A stretch of 64,000 nucleotides of DNA, taken from assembly GCF_001637225.1 (NCBI RefSeq), contig NZ_LVJI01000020.1, positions 29,200-93,199 on the forward strand, given 5' to 3'. Below the pieces are notes generated by a model that was not told the DNA's origin, made no database searches, and saw only the letters and a list, made by a program, of their open reading frames with translations. Made by a program: the position numbers and the translations under genes. Source of the DNA: Paenibacillus antarcticus. GTDB lineage: Bacteria > Bacillota > Bacilli > Paenibacillales > Paenibacillaceae. Below, in pieces: positions 8,491-16,138 of this stretch (within the stretch, counting starts at the first letter, position 1; each line of letters starts with the position of its first letter).

Positions 8491-9969
8491 ATGAAAAAAC
8501 ACCGTAGCGGTCGACAATCCGATCGCCGCAGCAATCCGGCTCCGTTGATCGGGTTGCCGGTATCCAAGAACGATGAAGTTGTGATCGACATCATCGGTAT
8601 GAACCATGATGGAGAAGGGGTAGGTCGTACAGAAGGCTATACCCTTTTTGTTGCGGGCGCACTCCCAGGGGAGAAAGTCCGTGTGAAAGTGCTCAAGACG
8701 AAGAAGCAGTATGGCTATGCCAAACTTCTGGATATCATTCTACAGAGCCAAGATCGTATTGCTGCCCCTTGTCCAATCAACGACCAATGTGGCGGCTGCC
8801 AGTTACAGCATATGGACTATAACGCTCAACTAGCGTGGAAACGTCAGTTAGTGGTGGATAACCTAGTTCGGATTGGTAAGTTAGACGTGGCAGATGGAAG
8901 TTTGAATCGTGAGATTGAAGGCAAAGAACAAGGGATTACTGTTCTTCCTACACTAGGAATGAGTGATCCTTGGCGTTATCGCAATAAAGCTCAAGTTCCT
9001 TTTGGTACAACTGAGGGTGGGCTTGTCGGTGGGTTCTACGCAAAAGGGAGCCATCGGATTATTGATATGGAGGCTTGCCTCATTCAGCATGAGAATAATG
9101 ACGAGATTGTGGCGCACATCAAATCCATTGGTCAGGAGCTTGGTATCACGGCGTATGATGAAGAAACAGGTCAAGGCTTGCTTCGTCACGTAGTTGTCAA
9201 AGTTGCTTTCCGCACGGGTGAATTAATGGTTGTCTTAGTAACGAATGGAGCTAAGATTCCAAACGTAGACACTTGGATTGCTGAGATCACGAAGGCGATG
9301 CCAGCCGTGACAAGCATCTGTCATAATATTAATACTCAAACGACAAATGTCATCTTCGGGGACAAGACAAGCGTCTTGTGGGGAAATGAAGTGATATATG
9401 ATTATATCGGTGATGTGAAATTTGCGATTTCCGCTCGTTCTTTCTATCAAGTGAATCCGGTACAGACCGAAGTACTATATGGTAAAACGTTGGATTATGC
9501 TGGACTTACTGGAGCGGAGACCGTGATAGATGCTTATTGTGGCATCGGTACAATCTCGTTATTCTTGGCGCAGCATGCGAAGCAAGTCTATGGGGTAGAG
9601 ATTGTGCCTGAAGCCATTGAAGATGCTAAGGCAAATGCAGAGCTAAATGGCATGAACAATGTCGAATTCGCAGTCGGAGCATCCGAAGATGTGATTCCAC
9701 GTTGGAAAGAGCAAGGTATTACACCTGACGTGATCGTCGTCGATCCACCACGGAAGGGTTGTGACCCTCGCTTATTGGAGACGATCCTGGCGATGCAGCC
9801 GGAGCGGGTTGTGTATGTGAGCTGTAACCCTTCCACGCTTGCGCGTGATCTGAGAGTGCTTGAAGATGGTGGTTATCGTACGGTGGAAGTTCAACCAGTG
9901 GATATGTTCCCGCATACGACACATGTGGAGTGTACAGTAAGACTTGAAAGAAAAGATACAGCCGAGTAG
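8491..9969 (+). CDS. rlmD: 23S rRNA (uracil-C5)-methyltransferase RlmD/RlmCD, 3' end remodelled by insertion
   Basis: The product has 492 residues. It holds a TRAM domain (about 29-85), a four-cysteine Fe-S cluster segment around CPINDQCGGCQLQH (about 91-105), a SAM-binding DAYCGIGTISLF, DPPRKG, and the catalytic SCNPSTLARDL with Cys near 445. It methylates C5 of a uridine in 23S rRNA; the B. subtilis orthologue YefA (RlmCD) modifies U747 and U1939. The last codons (PHTTHVECTVRLERK) include the sequence ACACATGTGGAGTGT, which recurs at 44516. A serine recombinase gene ends only 8 bp beyond the stop, so the final ~14 residues are probably supplied by the inserted element. The enzyme looks complete. 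Confidence 0.93.
   Translation: MKKHRSGRQSDRRSNPAPLIGLPVSKNDEVVIDIIGMNHDGEGVGRTEGYTLFVAGALPGEKVRVKVLKTKKQYGYAKLLDIILQSQDRIAAPCPINDQCGGCQLQHMDYNAQLAWKRQLVVDNLVRIGKLDVADGSLNREIEGKEQGITVLPTLGMSDPWRYRNKAQVPFGTTEGGLVGGFYAKGSHRIIDMEACLIQHENNDEIVAHIKSIGQELGITAYDEETGQGLLRHVVVKVAFRTGELMVVLVTNGAKIPNVDTWIAEITKAMPAVTSICHNINTQTTNVIFGDKTSVLWGNEVIYDYIGDVKFAISARSFYQVNPVQTEVLYGKTLDYAGLTGAETVIDAYCGIGTISLFLAQHAKQVYGVEIVPEAIEDAKANAELNGMNNVEFAVGASEDVIPRWKEQGITPDVIVVDPPRKGCDPRLLETILAMQPERVVYVSCNPSTLARDLRVLEDGGYRTVEVQPVDMFPHTTHVECTVRLERKDTAE
9919..9933 (+). repeat. Left attachment site (attL-like) inside the rlmD 3' end
   Basis: ACACATGTGGAGTGT encodes THVEC of RlmD and is repeated exactly at 44516-44530. The shorter core CACATGTGG also occurs at 18235 and 23264, each time in the same orientation and in a THV or SHV-encoding frame that soon ends in a stop. 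Large serine recombinases commonly use such conserved 3' coding ends as targets. Confidence 0.6.
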
Positions 9970-9977
9970 ACTATATC

Positions 9978-11513
9978 TTAGTTCTGTGAAAGAGGGTTGG
10001 ATAAGTTGTAGTGAATCTTAATTTTTCCGCCCTCGAACACTTCGATTTTTTGTATTAACCTTTTTAGAACGTGTTTCATGACCTGTACATCACCAATGTC
10101 GAGGGTCGAGAACCGTTCTATTTCTTTTTTGAAAACTTGCAATTGTTCGGATAGGTCTTGTCGTGCTTCAAGGACTAAGATTAGTTCAGCTTTTCTATTC
10201 GCAAGTTCTTGCTGTTGCTGTGCTATTCTTTCGTTCTGTTTCTTAAGTTGCTCTGACGTAATCGCACCATCAACTTTTAGACTTAACAATGTGTCAAAGC
10301 GTTTATCCATTGCGGCTAATTCTTTGTCAATTTGCACCAATTCCTTTTTGGTACTAGTGTGTACTGAAATGGCTTTTTCTTCGGCAATACCGTAAAGCCT
10401 TTCCATATTGACGTTATCCTTAACCAACGCCGCTAGGTCATCCTTAACTGCCAGTAGTAATTCTTTTTCTGCGATGATATGCGACGAGCAGTAGCTAGAC
10501 GTATATTTAACGTACCCGCCGCATACGTATGCCCCTTTACGTCTATCTGGCTTGAAGTGCATTCCGCTACCACAATCAGGACAAACAACGATATAGGAAA
10601 ACAGGCTCTCTTTTCCGTTGCTTTTATGCGTACCCTTCTTACGCATGAGTACTTGAATCGCTTCGAAATCTTCGTCAGACACTAATGCAGGATGAGCGTT
10701 TTCGGTAATGATTTGCTTATCCATATCGACTTTGCGACGAATTTTATAAAGTTCCGATTCTGCAAGCGTTCCTGTCGTTTCCTCACGCCGATACACAAGA
10801 TTACCTAGATATACAGGATTGGATAAAATGCCCTTAATCGTGCTCTGTTGCCATTTGGTACCTGCATTTGAAACACCCGCGCTAGCCCGTGGCGTCGGAA
10901 TACTCCTACGCATTAGGACATTGCTTATCGTGAACATTCCCCGACCTTTGTGTAAGTATAACTCGAATATTTCTCGCACGATTGGGGCAGTTTTCTCGTC
11001 AATTTCAAGGGCGCTTGTCGTCTCGTTGAACGTGTATCCATATGGCGGAATTGAAACTCGACGTTTACCCAGTCTAGCACTAGACTGTAGTCCCAACTTT
11101 ATACGTTCGGATAACTTAGCGTTATCTTCTTCCGCTAAAATCGCTTTAAGGTTAAACATAAAGCGACTAGAACTTGTTTCCGTATCGTAGTTGTCTTCGG
11201 GTAAAATAAGGCGTACAGGTATACGCTCCAATTGATCAGCCATCTGCAGACTATTAAGTGTGTTCCTTCCGAAGCGTGAAACTGACTTTGTGATTATTAC
11301 GTCAAATTTCTTCTTTTTAGCGTCTTCAATTAGACGCTGAATTTCTGCGCGGTTTTTAATTCCTGCTCCGCTTATTCCGTTGTCAATATATCGTTCTACG
11401 ACCTCGAAGCCCTGTTCCCTAGCGATGTTCTCGGCTAAAGCAATTTGGTTCCTTAAGCTGTTTTTTTGTTCTTCTCTCTTTGTGCTGACTCTCGCATAGA
11501 TAGCGCATCTCAT
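9978..11513 (-). CDS. Large serine recombinase (site-specific integrase)
   Basis: The product has 511 residues. It has an N-terminal resolvase domain (about 1-150) with the catalytic serine in YARVST (Ser10) and KSVSRFGRNT, then the Recombinase domain (about 165-270, GYTFNETTSALEID), a zinc ribbon with CPDCGSGMHF and later cysteines (about 305-345), and a coiled-coil segment (about 375-455). This is the standard layout of integrases that join attP to attB through a Ser-DNA intermediate. It lies convergent to rlmD with 8 bp between stops, beside the proposed left attachment site. A 51-codon gene overlaps its start (ATGA). A decayed paralogue lies at 45262-46025. Confidence 0.95.
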   Translation of the reverse strand: MRCAIYARVSTKREEQKNSLRNQIALAENIAREQGFEVVERYIDNGISGAGIKNRAEIQRLIEDAKKKKFDVIITKSVSRFGRNTLNSLQMADQLERIPVRLILPEDNYDTETSSSRFMFNLKAILAEEDNAKLSERIKLGLQSSARLGKRRVSIPPYGYTFNETTSALEIDEKTAPIVREIFELYLHKGRGMFTISNVLMRRSIPTPRASAGVSNAGTKWQQSTIKGILSNPVYLGNLVYRREETTGTLAESELYKIRRKVDMDKQIITENAHPALVSDEDFEAIQVLMRKKGTHKSNGKESLFSYIVVCPDCGSGMHFKPDRRKGAYVCGGYVKYTSSYCSSHIIAEKELLLAVKDDLAALVKDNVNMERLYGIAEEKAISVHTSTKKELVQIDKELAAMDKRFDTLLSLKVDGAITSEQLKKQNERIAQQQQELANRKAELILVLEARQDLSEQLQVFKKEIERFSTLDIGDVQVMKHVLKRLIQKIEVFEGGKIKIHYNLSNPLSQN

Positions 11514-11665
11514 TGTTCTGCCGCCCCTTCTGAAGTAGAAGGAATGGCATTTACCCTATTTTCATCGTACATAGCTGAAACCATGCTGTCAATTTGACTT
11601 CTTAACAATGCTATCAATATATCCTCAAGATGAGCAGTTCCTATAAACGCTCTTTCGATTTTCAT
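11510..11665 (-). CDS. 51-residue protein translationally coupled to the recombinase
   Basis: The ATG at 11665 is preceded by AAGGGG at 9 bp, and the TGA overlaps the recombinase ATG (ATGA). The sequence begins MKIERAFIGTAHLEDILIAL and ends EGAAEQ; it is small, probably helical and acidic, with no recognised domain. Tight coupling to the recombinase suggests a role in its expression or directionality, but that is inference. Part of the gene (11541-11557) is repeated in inverted orientation near the right end of the element at 18181-18197. A poorly conserved equivalent may precede the relic recombinase near 46.05-46.19 kb. Confidence 0.65.
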   Translation of the reverse strand: MKIERAFIGTAHLEDILIALLRSQIDSMVSAMYDENRVNAIPSTSEGAAEQ

Positions 11666-11843
11666 CTTACGCAACCCCTTGTTGTTTTGGTTGCGTTCCT
11701 ATGTCGTGGCAACTGTGCAATATGTGACACTACTCTTTTATTAATGTAAAGAATCATTGACAATATAATATGTTAAAGCGTCACAACGCCCCCGAGAAGT
11801 ACGACATAAAGGAATTGAACGACAACCATAGGGGGCGAAACGC

Positions 11844-13118
11844 ATGAAGAATGAAAACGAAGATAAAAAGGTGATTGTACTTGATTCAATTATGGGGTCT
11901 GGTAAGACATCCTATGCTATTCAACTAATGAAGGAAGCACCCAACACGCAAAGGTTTATATACGTGACGCCATTTCTTGACGAAGTTAAACGCATAAAGT
12001 CCGAAGTCAGTAACCGTAATTTCCGTGAACCGAACGCCAAGCATGGACATGGAACGAAACTTGCTTCACTAAAGAAGTTAATCGCCACAGGGGAAGACAT
12101 TGCGACCACTCATGCACTATTCGCATTGGCGGACGATGAATTAATGGAGCTTTTGAAATGGGAACGATATACGCTGATTGTTGATGAAGTAATGGATGTC
12201 ATTGAACAAGTACCGTTGAAGCGGGACGACCTTCCCGTATTATTGAAATCGGGCTATGTTGAAATATCCGAAGATACACAAGCTGTAACATGGACAGGCG
12301 ACCATACAATGATTACGAGGTTTAACGACGTAATGCATTACGCACTATCAGGGAACCTTTACGCCGTAAATAATGTCGCTTTTGTTTGGAACTTCCCTGC
12401 GAAGGTCTTCAACTATTTCGACGAAGTATATATTCTAACCTATCTATTCGCGGGGCAAGTTCAGCGCCATTATTATGACTTTCATGGCGTCCAGTACGCT
12501 TATTACGACGTTGTAAGGGACGACGGTCGTTATGAACTGGTACCGAAGTCTAGCGTCAAGGAAGACCGTTCCCGCTTCCGTGAACTGATTACGATCTATG
12601 ACGGTAAGCTTAACGACATTGGGGTACGTGATACAGCATTATCAAAGAGTTGGTTCGAACATAAACACAATACGCCGAATGTGAAGAAGCTAAAGGACGC
12701 CATATATAATTACTTCCGTCATGTAACGAAATCGAAGTCAGAAAACTTTCTTTGGACAACGTTCAAGGATAGTAAGAAGCGGCTTCAAGGTTGCGGATTT
12801 GCGAAGGAAGAATCAAAGATAGCCGACACTACTACCGACAAAGGTAAAGCATGTTTTACACCGTTTAATATCCGTGCTACGAACAAGTACCGTCATAAGA
12901 CCGTCTTGGCGTTCGCATTAAATCGCTATATGAATCCTATCGAGAAACACTTCTTCGCACAAAGGAATGTAACGGTTAACGAAGAAATGCTTGCATTATC
13001 GGACTTACTGCAATGGTTATTTCGTTCAGCAATACGTGACGGTCAACCCGTTAAGGTATACGTTCCAAGTCGAAGAATGCGTGTTCTACTTCAACGTTGG
13101 TTAGATAACGAAATATAA
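11844..13118 (+). CDS. P-loop NTPase, DEAD/DEAH helicase-like, mobile-element type
   Basis: The product has 424 residues. Walker A is SIMGSGKTSYA (residues 15-25) and Walker B-like TLIVDEVMD (about 110), within a superfamily 2 helicase-like N-terminal half; FIYVTPFLDEVKRIKSE resembles motif Ia. It ends VYVPSRRMRVLLQRWLDNEI. Proteins of this style occur in phages and integrative elements of Bacillales; their role is not established and the similarity is judged by eye. It starts at ATG 11844 after AGGGGGCG and is divergent from the recombinase operon. Its codon use matches the recombinase rather than the secreted gene downstream. Confidence 0.65.
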   Translation: MKNENEDKKVIVLDSIMGSGKTSYAIQLMKEAPNTQRFIYVTPFLDEVKRIKSEVSNRNFREPNAKHGHGTKLASLKKLIATGEDIATTHALFALADDELMELLKWERYTLIVDEVMDVIEQVPLKRDDLPVLLKSGYVEISEDTQAVTWTGDHTMITRFNDVMHYALSGNLYAVNNVAFVWNFPAKVFNYFDEVYILTYLFAGQVQRHYYDFHGVQYAYYDVVRDDGRYELVPKSSVKEDRSRFRELITIYDGKLNDIGVRDTALSKSWFEHKHNTPNVKKLKDAIYNYFRHVTKSKSENFLWTTFKDSKKRLQGCGFAKEESKIADTTTDKGKACFTPFNIRATNKYRHKTVLAFALNRYMNPIEKHFFAQRNVTVNEEMLALSDLLQWLFRSAIRDGQPVKVYVPSRRMRVLLQRWLDNEI

Positions 13119-13150
13119 TCTGCTTTTCAAAACAAGGCAAAAATTCGAAT

Positions 13151-13173
13151 AAACCCAGTAACGGCGCGGGTTT
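13151..13173. repeat. Inverted repeat, left copy
   Basis: This 23-bp sequence starts AAACCCAGTAACGGC and ends GGGTTT. It matches the reverse complement of 14665-14687 at 21 of 23 positions. Each copy can also fold on itself (AAACCC with GGGTTT). The two copies enclose the secreted-protein gene and lie next to a serine resolvase gene. Confidence 0.6.
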
Positions 13174-13577
13174 CAGGCGCTTTCCCTTAGAAGAGAAAAG
13201 GTATGTAATAATACCGCCCCTAACGGTTTCGGCTACGCCTGTACCGACGGGAGCGGGGCAACGGCTTCGCCTAGCCATCGTATAGCCTACTACCATATTC
13301 AGAACGTTAAATATCTAACGATAAAAGGATTGTATATAGACAGCGGCGGGAGCGATAGCGAACGGCAACGGCACGAAGCGAAGCGTAGGGACGTTTATGT
13401 ATAAGTGTTTTTAAGGATCGTAATTATAGCGGTTATTGTGTCACATTGGATGTATACGTTCCCGCTTCGTATGGATACTCTGAAACCCGCTAGCGCCATT
13501 AAACTCGAAGCTGTCGCCATTGTATCGAACCTAAACATAGGTAAATTCGTTACGTTAAAAATGCCTACCGTTAATCA

Positions 13578-13606
13578 CGTTAAGCTCACGGGAGGATAGT
13601 TCAATG
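13578..13606 (+). repeat. CGTTAAGCTAACGGG-type direct repeat, copy 1
   Basis: It reads CGTTAAGCTCACGGG then AGGATAGTTCAATG. It is related to copies at 14478-14507 and 18627-18657 in the same orientation. Copies 1 and 2 bracket the single gene at 13672-14445. Confidence 0.6.
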
Positions 13607-13671
13607 AAACGTTTGAATTTTGGTACATACTTCCCCTGAAAAATGGTGACAGTATCCAAAGGTGATGATAA

Positions 13672-14445
13672 TTGAAGAAAATGAAATTAACTGTGTTCCT
13701 TTTGCTTGTTGGATTAATTTTCCCAACGCATTTATTAGCAGAAGCTAACGACGGAACAAATTTAATAAGACTAAGTTATAGTGAAGTTTCATCAATGCAA
13801 GTAGTTCGTTTAAAAGGAACAGATGATTCAAGGATTTTCAGCATGACAGATGGATATGACGAAAGGATTATCCGAAAGGTTATTAATTGGATTAATACCT
13901 CAAGTCCTAGCGAACAGGCAACGAAGTTAGAGGGTGAAAAAGCTCCATTACTTTTTAGAATAAACATGCTTAACGGTGATCTAATAACTTTAGAACCAGC
14001 GTATAAATGTATTGGTCGTCTTATCAAGACATGTACTGCCGTCGATGGTGAAATTGTACTTACAAAGAACAAGAAAAAAATCCGATTAACTTCGCAAGAG
14101 CTTTATGATTGGATCATTGTAGGCTGGAAGTATGAACCTGTTGGAGCACCTAAAGATGAACTTCTGGAGGAAACATTGTACACAAGATACTTTTCTGTAA
14201 TCGAGAAGAATTTTCCAGATTTTATAATGTGTCCAAGGATAGATAGCATTAAGCGAATTAAAGGCGATACACGAAGACATTTAGTTATTGCAAGTGCATT
14301 AAACTATGCAGGACATCACGCTCCTTCATATGATAGAATCATTTTCACATTAATCGATACACCCGAGAATGGAATAAAAATCATTGAAGTTAGAAAAAAA
14401 AGCAATGTATCAGAAAGGGAAAGTCAAAAACAATGTAGATGGTAA
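13672..14445 (+). CDS. Secreted protein of unknown function, cassette-like context
   Basis: The product has 257 residues and starts at TTG 13672 with AAAGG at a good distance; an ATG three codons later is an alternative. A clear signal peptide (about 1-24, FLLLVGLIFPTHLLAEA) is followed by a soluble domain with two or three cysteines (YKCIGRLIKTCTAV near 105, MCPRI near 183). I recognise no domain. The gene is visibly richer in A/T than the flanking helicase and resolvase genes and sits alone between two copies of a direct repeat (13578, 14478). A terminator follows at 14513. Together these suggest a separately acquired single-gene insert. Confidence 0.7.
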   Translation: MKKMKLTVFLLLVGLIFPTHLLAEANDGTNLIRLSYSEVSSMQVVRLKGTDDSRIFSMTDGYDERIIRKVINWINTSSPSEQATKLEGEKAPLLFRINMLNGDLITLEPAYKCIGRLIKTCTAVDGEIVLTKNKKKIRLTSQELYDWIIVGWKYEPVGAPKDELLEETLYTRYFSVIEKNFPDFIMCPRIDSIKRIKGDTRRHLVIASALNYAGHHAPSYDRIIFTLIDTPENGIKIIEVRKKSNVSERESQKQCRW

Positions 14446-14477
14446 TCATGCATAGTGAAAACAAGATCGAATTATTG

Positions 14478-14507
14478 CATTAACCTAACGGGAAAACGAT
14501 AGTTCAG
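14478..14507 (+). repeat. CGTTAAGCTAACGGG-type direct repeat, copy 2
   Basis: It reads CATTAACCTAACGGG then AAAACGATAGTTCAG, a diverged copy of the sequence at 13578-13606. It lies 33 bp after the stop of the secreted-protein gene. Confidence 0.5.
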
Positions 14508-14512
14508 AATTG

Positions 14513-14539
14513 ACCGCCTTTAATTATAGGGCGGTTTTT
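14513..14539 (+). terminator. Terminator of the secreted-protein gene
   Basis: ACCGCC (14513-14518) pairs with GGCGGT (14530-14535), followed by TTTTT. Confidence 0.8.
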
Positions 14540-14664
14540 CATTTGGTCAGATATAAACATTATGGGGAATCGAAAGTTTTAGTGAAAACATGTTGTGAAA
14601 CATACGCTAGACATGGCGAATATGTCCTGTTTTGAAAATATCGTTTTTCGCAAAAAGCCAATGA

Positions 14665-14687
14665 AAACCCGCGCCGTTATTAGGTTT
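14665..14687. repeat. Inverted repeat, right copy
   Basis: It starts AAACCCGCGCCGTTAT and ends GGTTT; it is the inverted partner of 13151-13173 (21 of 23). It lies 94 bp from the end of the resolvase gene. A weaker inverted match (CCTAACGGTTTCGGC at 13217, GCCGAACCGTTAGG at 14770) is also present but is not symmetrically placed. Confidence 0.6.
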
Positions 14688-14780
14688 CCGACATGTCCAT
14701 TCAATCCGAATATATGCAAAATTGGACATTACTGCGTTATTGCGATAAAGTGATCTTCGAAAGAAAAAGCCGCCGAACCG

Positions 14781-15386
14781 TTAGGCTTGACGACTTTCTT
14801 CCCGACTTATTCCCAATTCAGCAATACGACGATACAGCGACGAACGACCGATTTTCGTTACCTTGCATATCTTAGCGACCGTTTCACCCTTAACGTACAT
14901 TTCAATCGCGTGATTCATTCCCTCGTGCTTATCGTGATAACGCTTGACACTACCTGTATACTTCCCTTCCCGCTTCGCTAGGTCGATTCCTTCCAATTGC
15001 TTAGAGCGGTTTACACCGTATTCAAATTCAGCCACAGCACCTAACATCGTCACCATGAATTTCCCCATAGCTGTCTTCGTGTCTACTGTATTGCCGCCCA
15101 TATCAACAATAATCAACCCCGCGCCTTTCGCTTCGATTGTTTCAATGATATTCAGTAAGTCGCGAACGTTACGCGCTATACGGTCAATACGAAGAATTAC
15201 GATAATGTCGCCTTCTGTGAGACGCGTTAGGATGGATTGTAACCCTTCGCGCTTTGCGTTGATACCCGTCTTCTTATCCGTTACCAGTTCGTCTATACCG
15301 AACGCTTCCAAGCGCTCTATCTGATAGTCCAAGTTTTGTTCCGTCGTTGATACACGCGCATATCCGTATTTCTTAGGTGTATTCAT
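14781..15386 (-). CDS. Small serine resolvase/invertase
   Basis: The product has 201 residues. It starts at ATG 15386 (MNTPKKYGYARVSTTEQNLD), chosen because TTGGGGA lies 8 bp upstream and because the family begins here; the frame stays open 28 codons further upstream without family similarity. The resolvase catalytic domain (about 1-140) has the active serine in YARVST and LRIDRIARNVRDLLNI; a C-terminal helix-turn-helix is at about 165-195 (TVAKICKVTKIGRSSLYRRI). This is the Tn3 resolvase/Hin invertase layout. Its substrate could be the nearby inverted repeats (13151, 14665) or a res site upstream. Confidence 0.93.
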   Translation of the reverse strand: MNTPKKYGYARVSTTEQNLDYQIERLEAFGIDELVTDKKTGINAKREGLQSILTRLTEGDIIVILRIDRIARNVRDLLNIIETIEAKGAGLIIVDMGGNTVDTKTAMGKFMVTMLGAVAEFEYGVNRSKQLEGIDLAKREGKYTGSVKRYHDKHEGMNHAIEMYVKGETVAKICKVTKIGRSSLYRRIAELGISREESRQA

Positions 15387-15698
15387 TTTCATTGTCCCCA
15401 ATCGTATGTATGTTAGACTAATTATAACACTAGCTTTGGGACATATCAATGGGACACTACAAACCCGCATTCTACCGTTATTGTTGTGTTGTCCCGCAGG
15501 GGTGTACCCTAATGAAACATCGTTTGAAGAAAACTAGCCGAAGCTCCCCACTTGGGGAACCGGGGGGATGTCGGTTCCGCGTATACCGAGAACAATTTGC
15601 GTGCAATTTAGTAAAATTTCAAAGTTAACTTATCCTGAATTTCGAATGCCCTTAAAGGTGAGATGTAGGAGTAATGGCAGAACGCTCTAGATGAAAAT
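15387..15698. other. Non-coding gap between resolvase and BlaI-type gene
   Basis: It holds the resolvase promoter and a GC-rich segment around 15540-15590 (CCCCACTTGGGGAACC can form a hairpin). A partly similar segment with CCGGGGG, ATGTCGG and GCGCAATTT lies at about 17910-17975, so the BlaI/M56 pair is flanked by loosely related sequence. No gene is seen. Confidence 0.4.
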
Positions 15699-15744
15699 AT
15701 TCTACTGTGGTAGAATCTAATTACATGGTTCTACTACAGTAGAA
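15699..15744. promoter_or_regulatory. Two BlaI/MecI-type operators
   Basis: ATTCTACTGTGGTAGAAT (15699-15716) and TTCTACTACAGTAGAA (15729-15744) are both palindromes with CTAC/GTAG half-sites, as bound by BlaI/MecI repressors. They lie 26-71 bp before the ATG of the repressor gene, which implies autoregulation. Confidence 0.75.
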
Positions 15745-15769
15745 TAATAAGGAAATGAGGTGCTTTCAT

Positions 15770-16129
15770 ATGGTTGTGAAGCTTTTTGACAGTGAACTTA
15801 ATATTATGGAAATCTTGTGGAGAGATGGCGATACAGCTGCAAAGAGGATTGCAGAAATTACAAAGGAAAAAATAGGTTGGAGTAAGACTACAACTTATAC
15901 CATTATCAAAAGATGCCTTGATAAAGGGGCGATTGAACGACGGGAACCTAATTTCGTTTGCCATGCCCTTGTTACACGAGAGCAAGCGCAAGAACACGAA
16001 ACAACAGAGTTGATTAATAAAATGTATGATGGCGTCCCCGACAGACTGATTGCTTCATTGTTGGGACAAAAACGACTGTCGACAGAAGAAATTAGCCGCT
16101 TGAAACGTCTTATCGATAGCATGGAATGA
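15770..16129 (+). CDS. BlaI/MecI/CopY family repressor
   Basis: The product has 119 residues from ATG 15770 (MVVKLFDSELNIMEILW), chosen for the GAGGTG at 7 bp; an ATG five codons upstream is possible. A winged helix (about 1-75, WSKTTTYTIIKRCLDKGAIER) is followed by a dimerisation tail. BlaI-type repressors hold CTAC-type palindromes until cleaved by a membrane BlaR1-type peptidase; two such palindromes precede this gene. The M56 peptidase gene starts 9 bp after the stop. No beta-lactamase or PBP2a gene is nearby, so the controlled target is probably the pair itself or a gene elsewhere. Confidence 0.92.
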   Translation: MVVKLFDSELNIMEILWRDGDTAAKRIAEITKEKIGWSKTTTYTIIKRCLDKGAIERREPNFVCHALVTREQAQEHETTELINKMYDGVPDRLIASLLGQKRLSTEEISRLKRLIDSME

Positions 16130-16138
16130 GGTGAGGTA

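Larger units (their letters stand above)
13119..13671. other. Non-coding, GC-rich stretch downstream of the helicase-like gene
   Basis: These 553 bases contain a hairpin-forming repeat (13151-13173), a GC-rich segment with scattered GCGAAGCG-like motifs (about 13330-13400), a short hairpin CGTTA/TAACG near 13307, and the first copy of a direct repeat (13578-13606). No convincing gene is present: the 64-codon frame at 13405 lacks a ribosome binding site and family features. Confidence 0.5.

Noticed and set aside
13405..13599. 64-codon open frame after the helicase-like gene
   Set aside because: No ribosome site, no recognisable protein, and it overlaps a direct repeat; likely a random frame.
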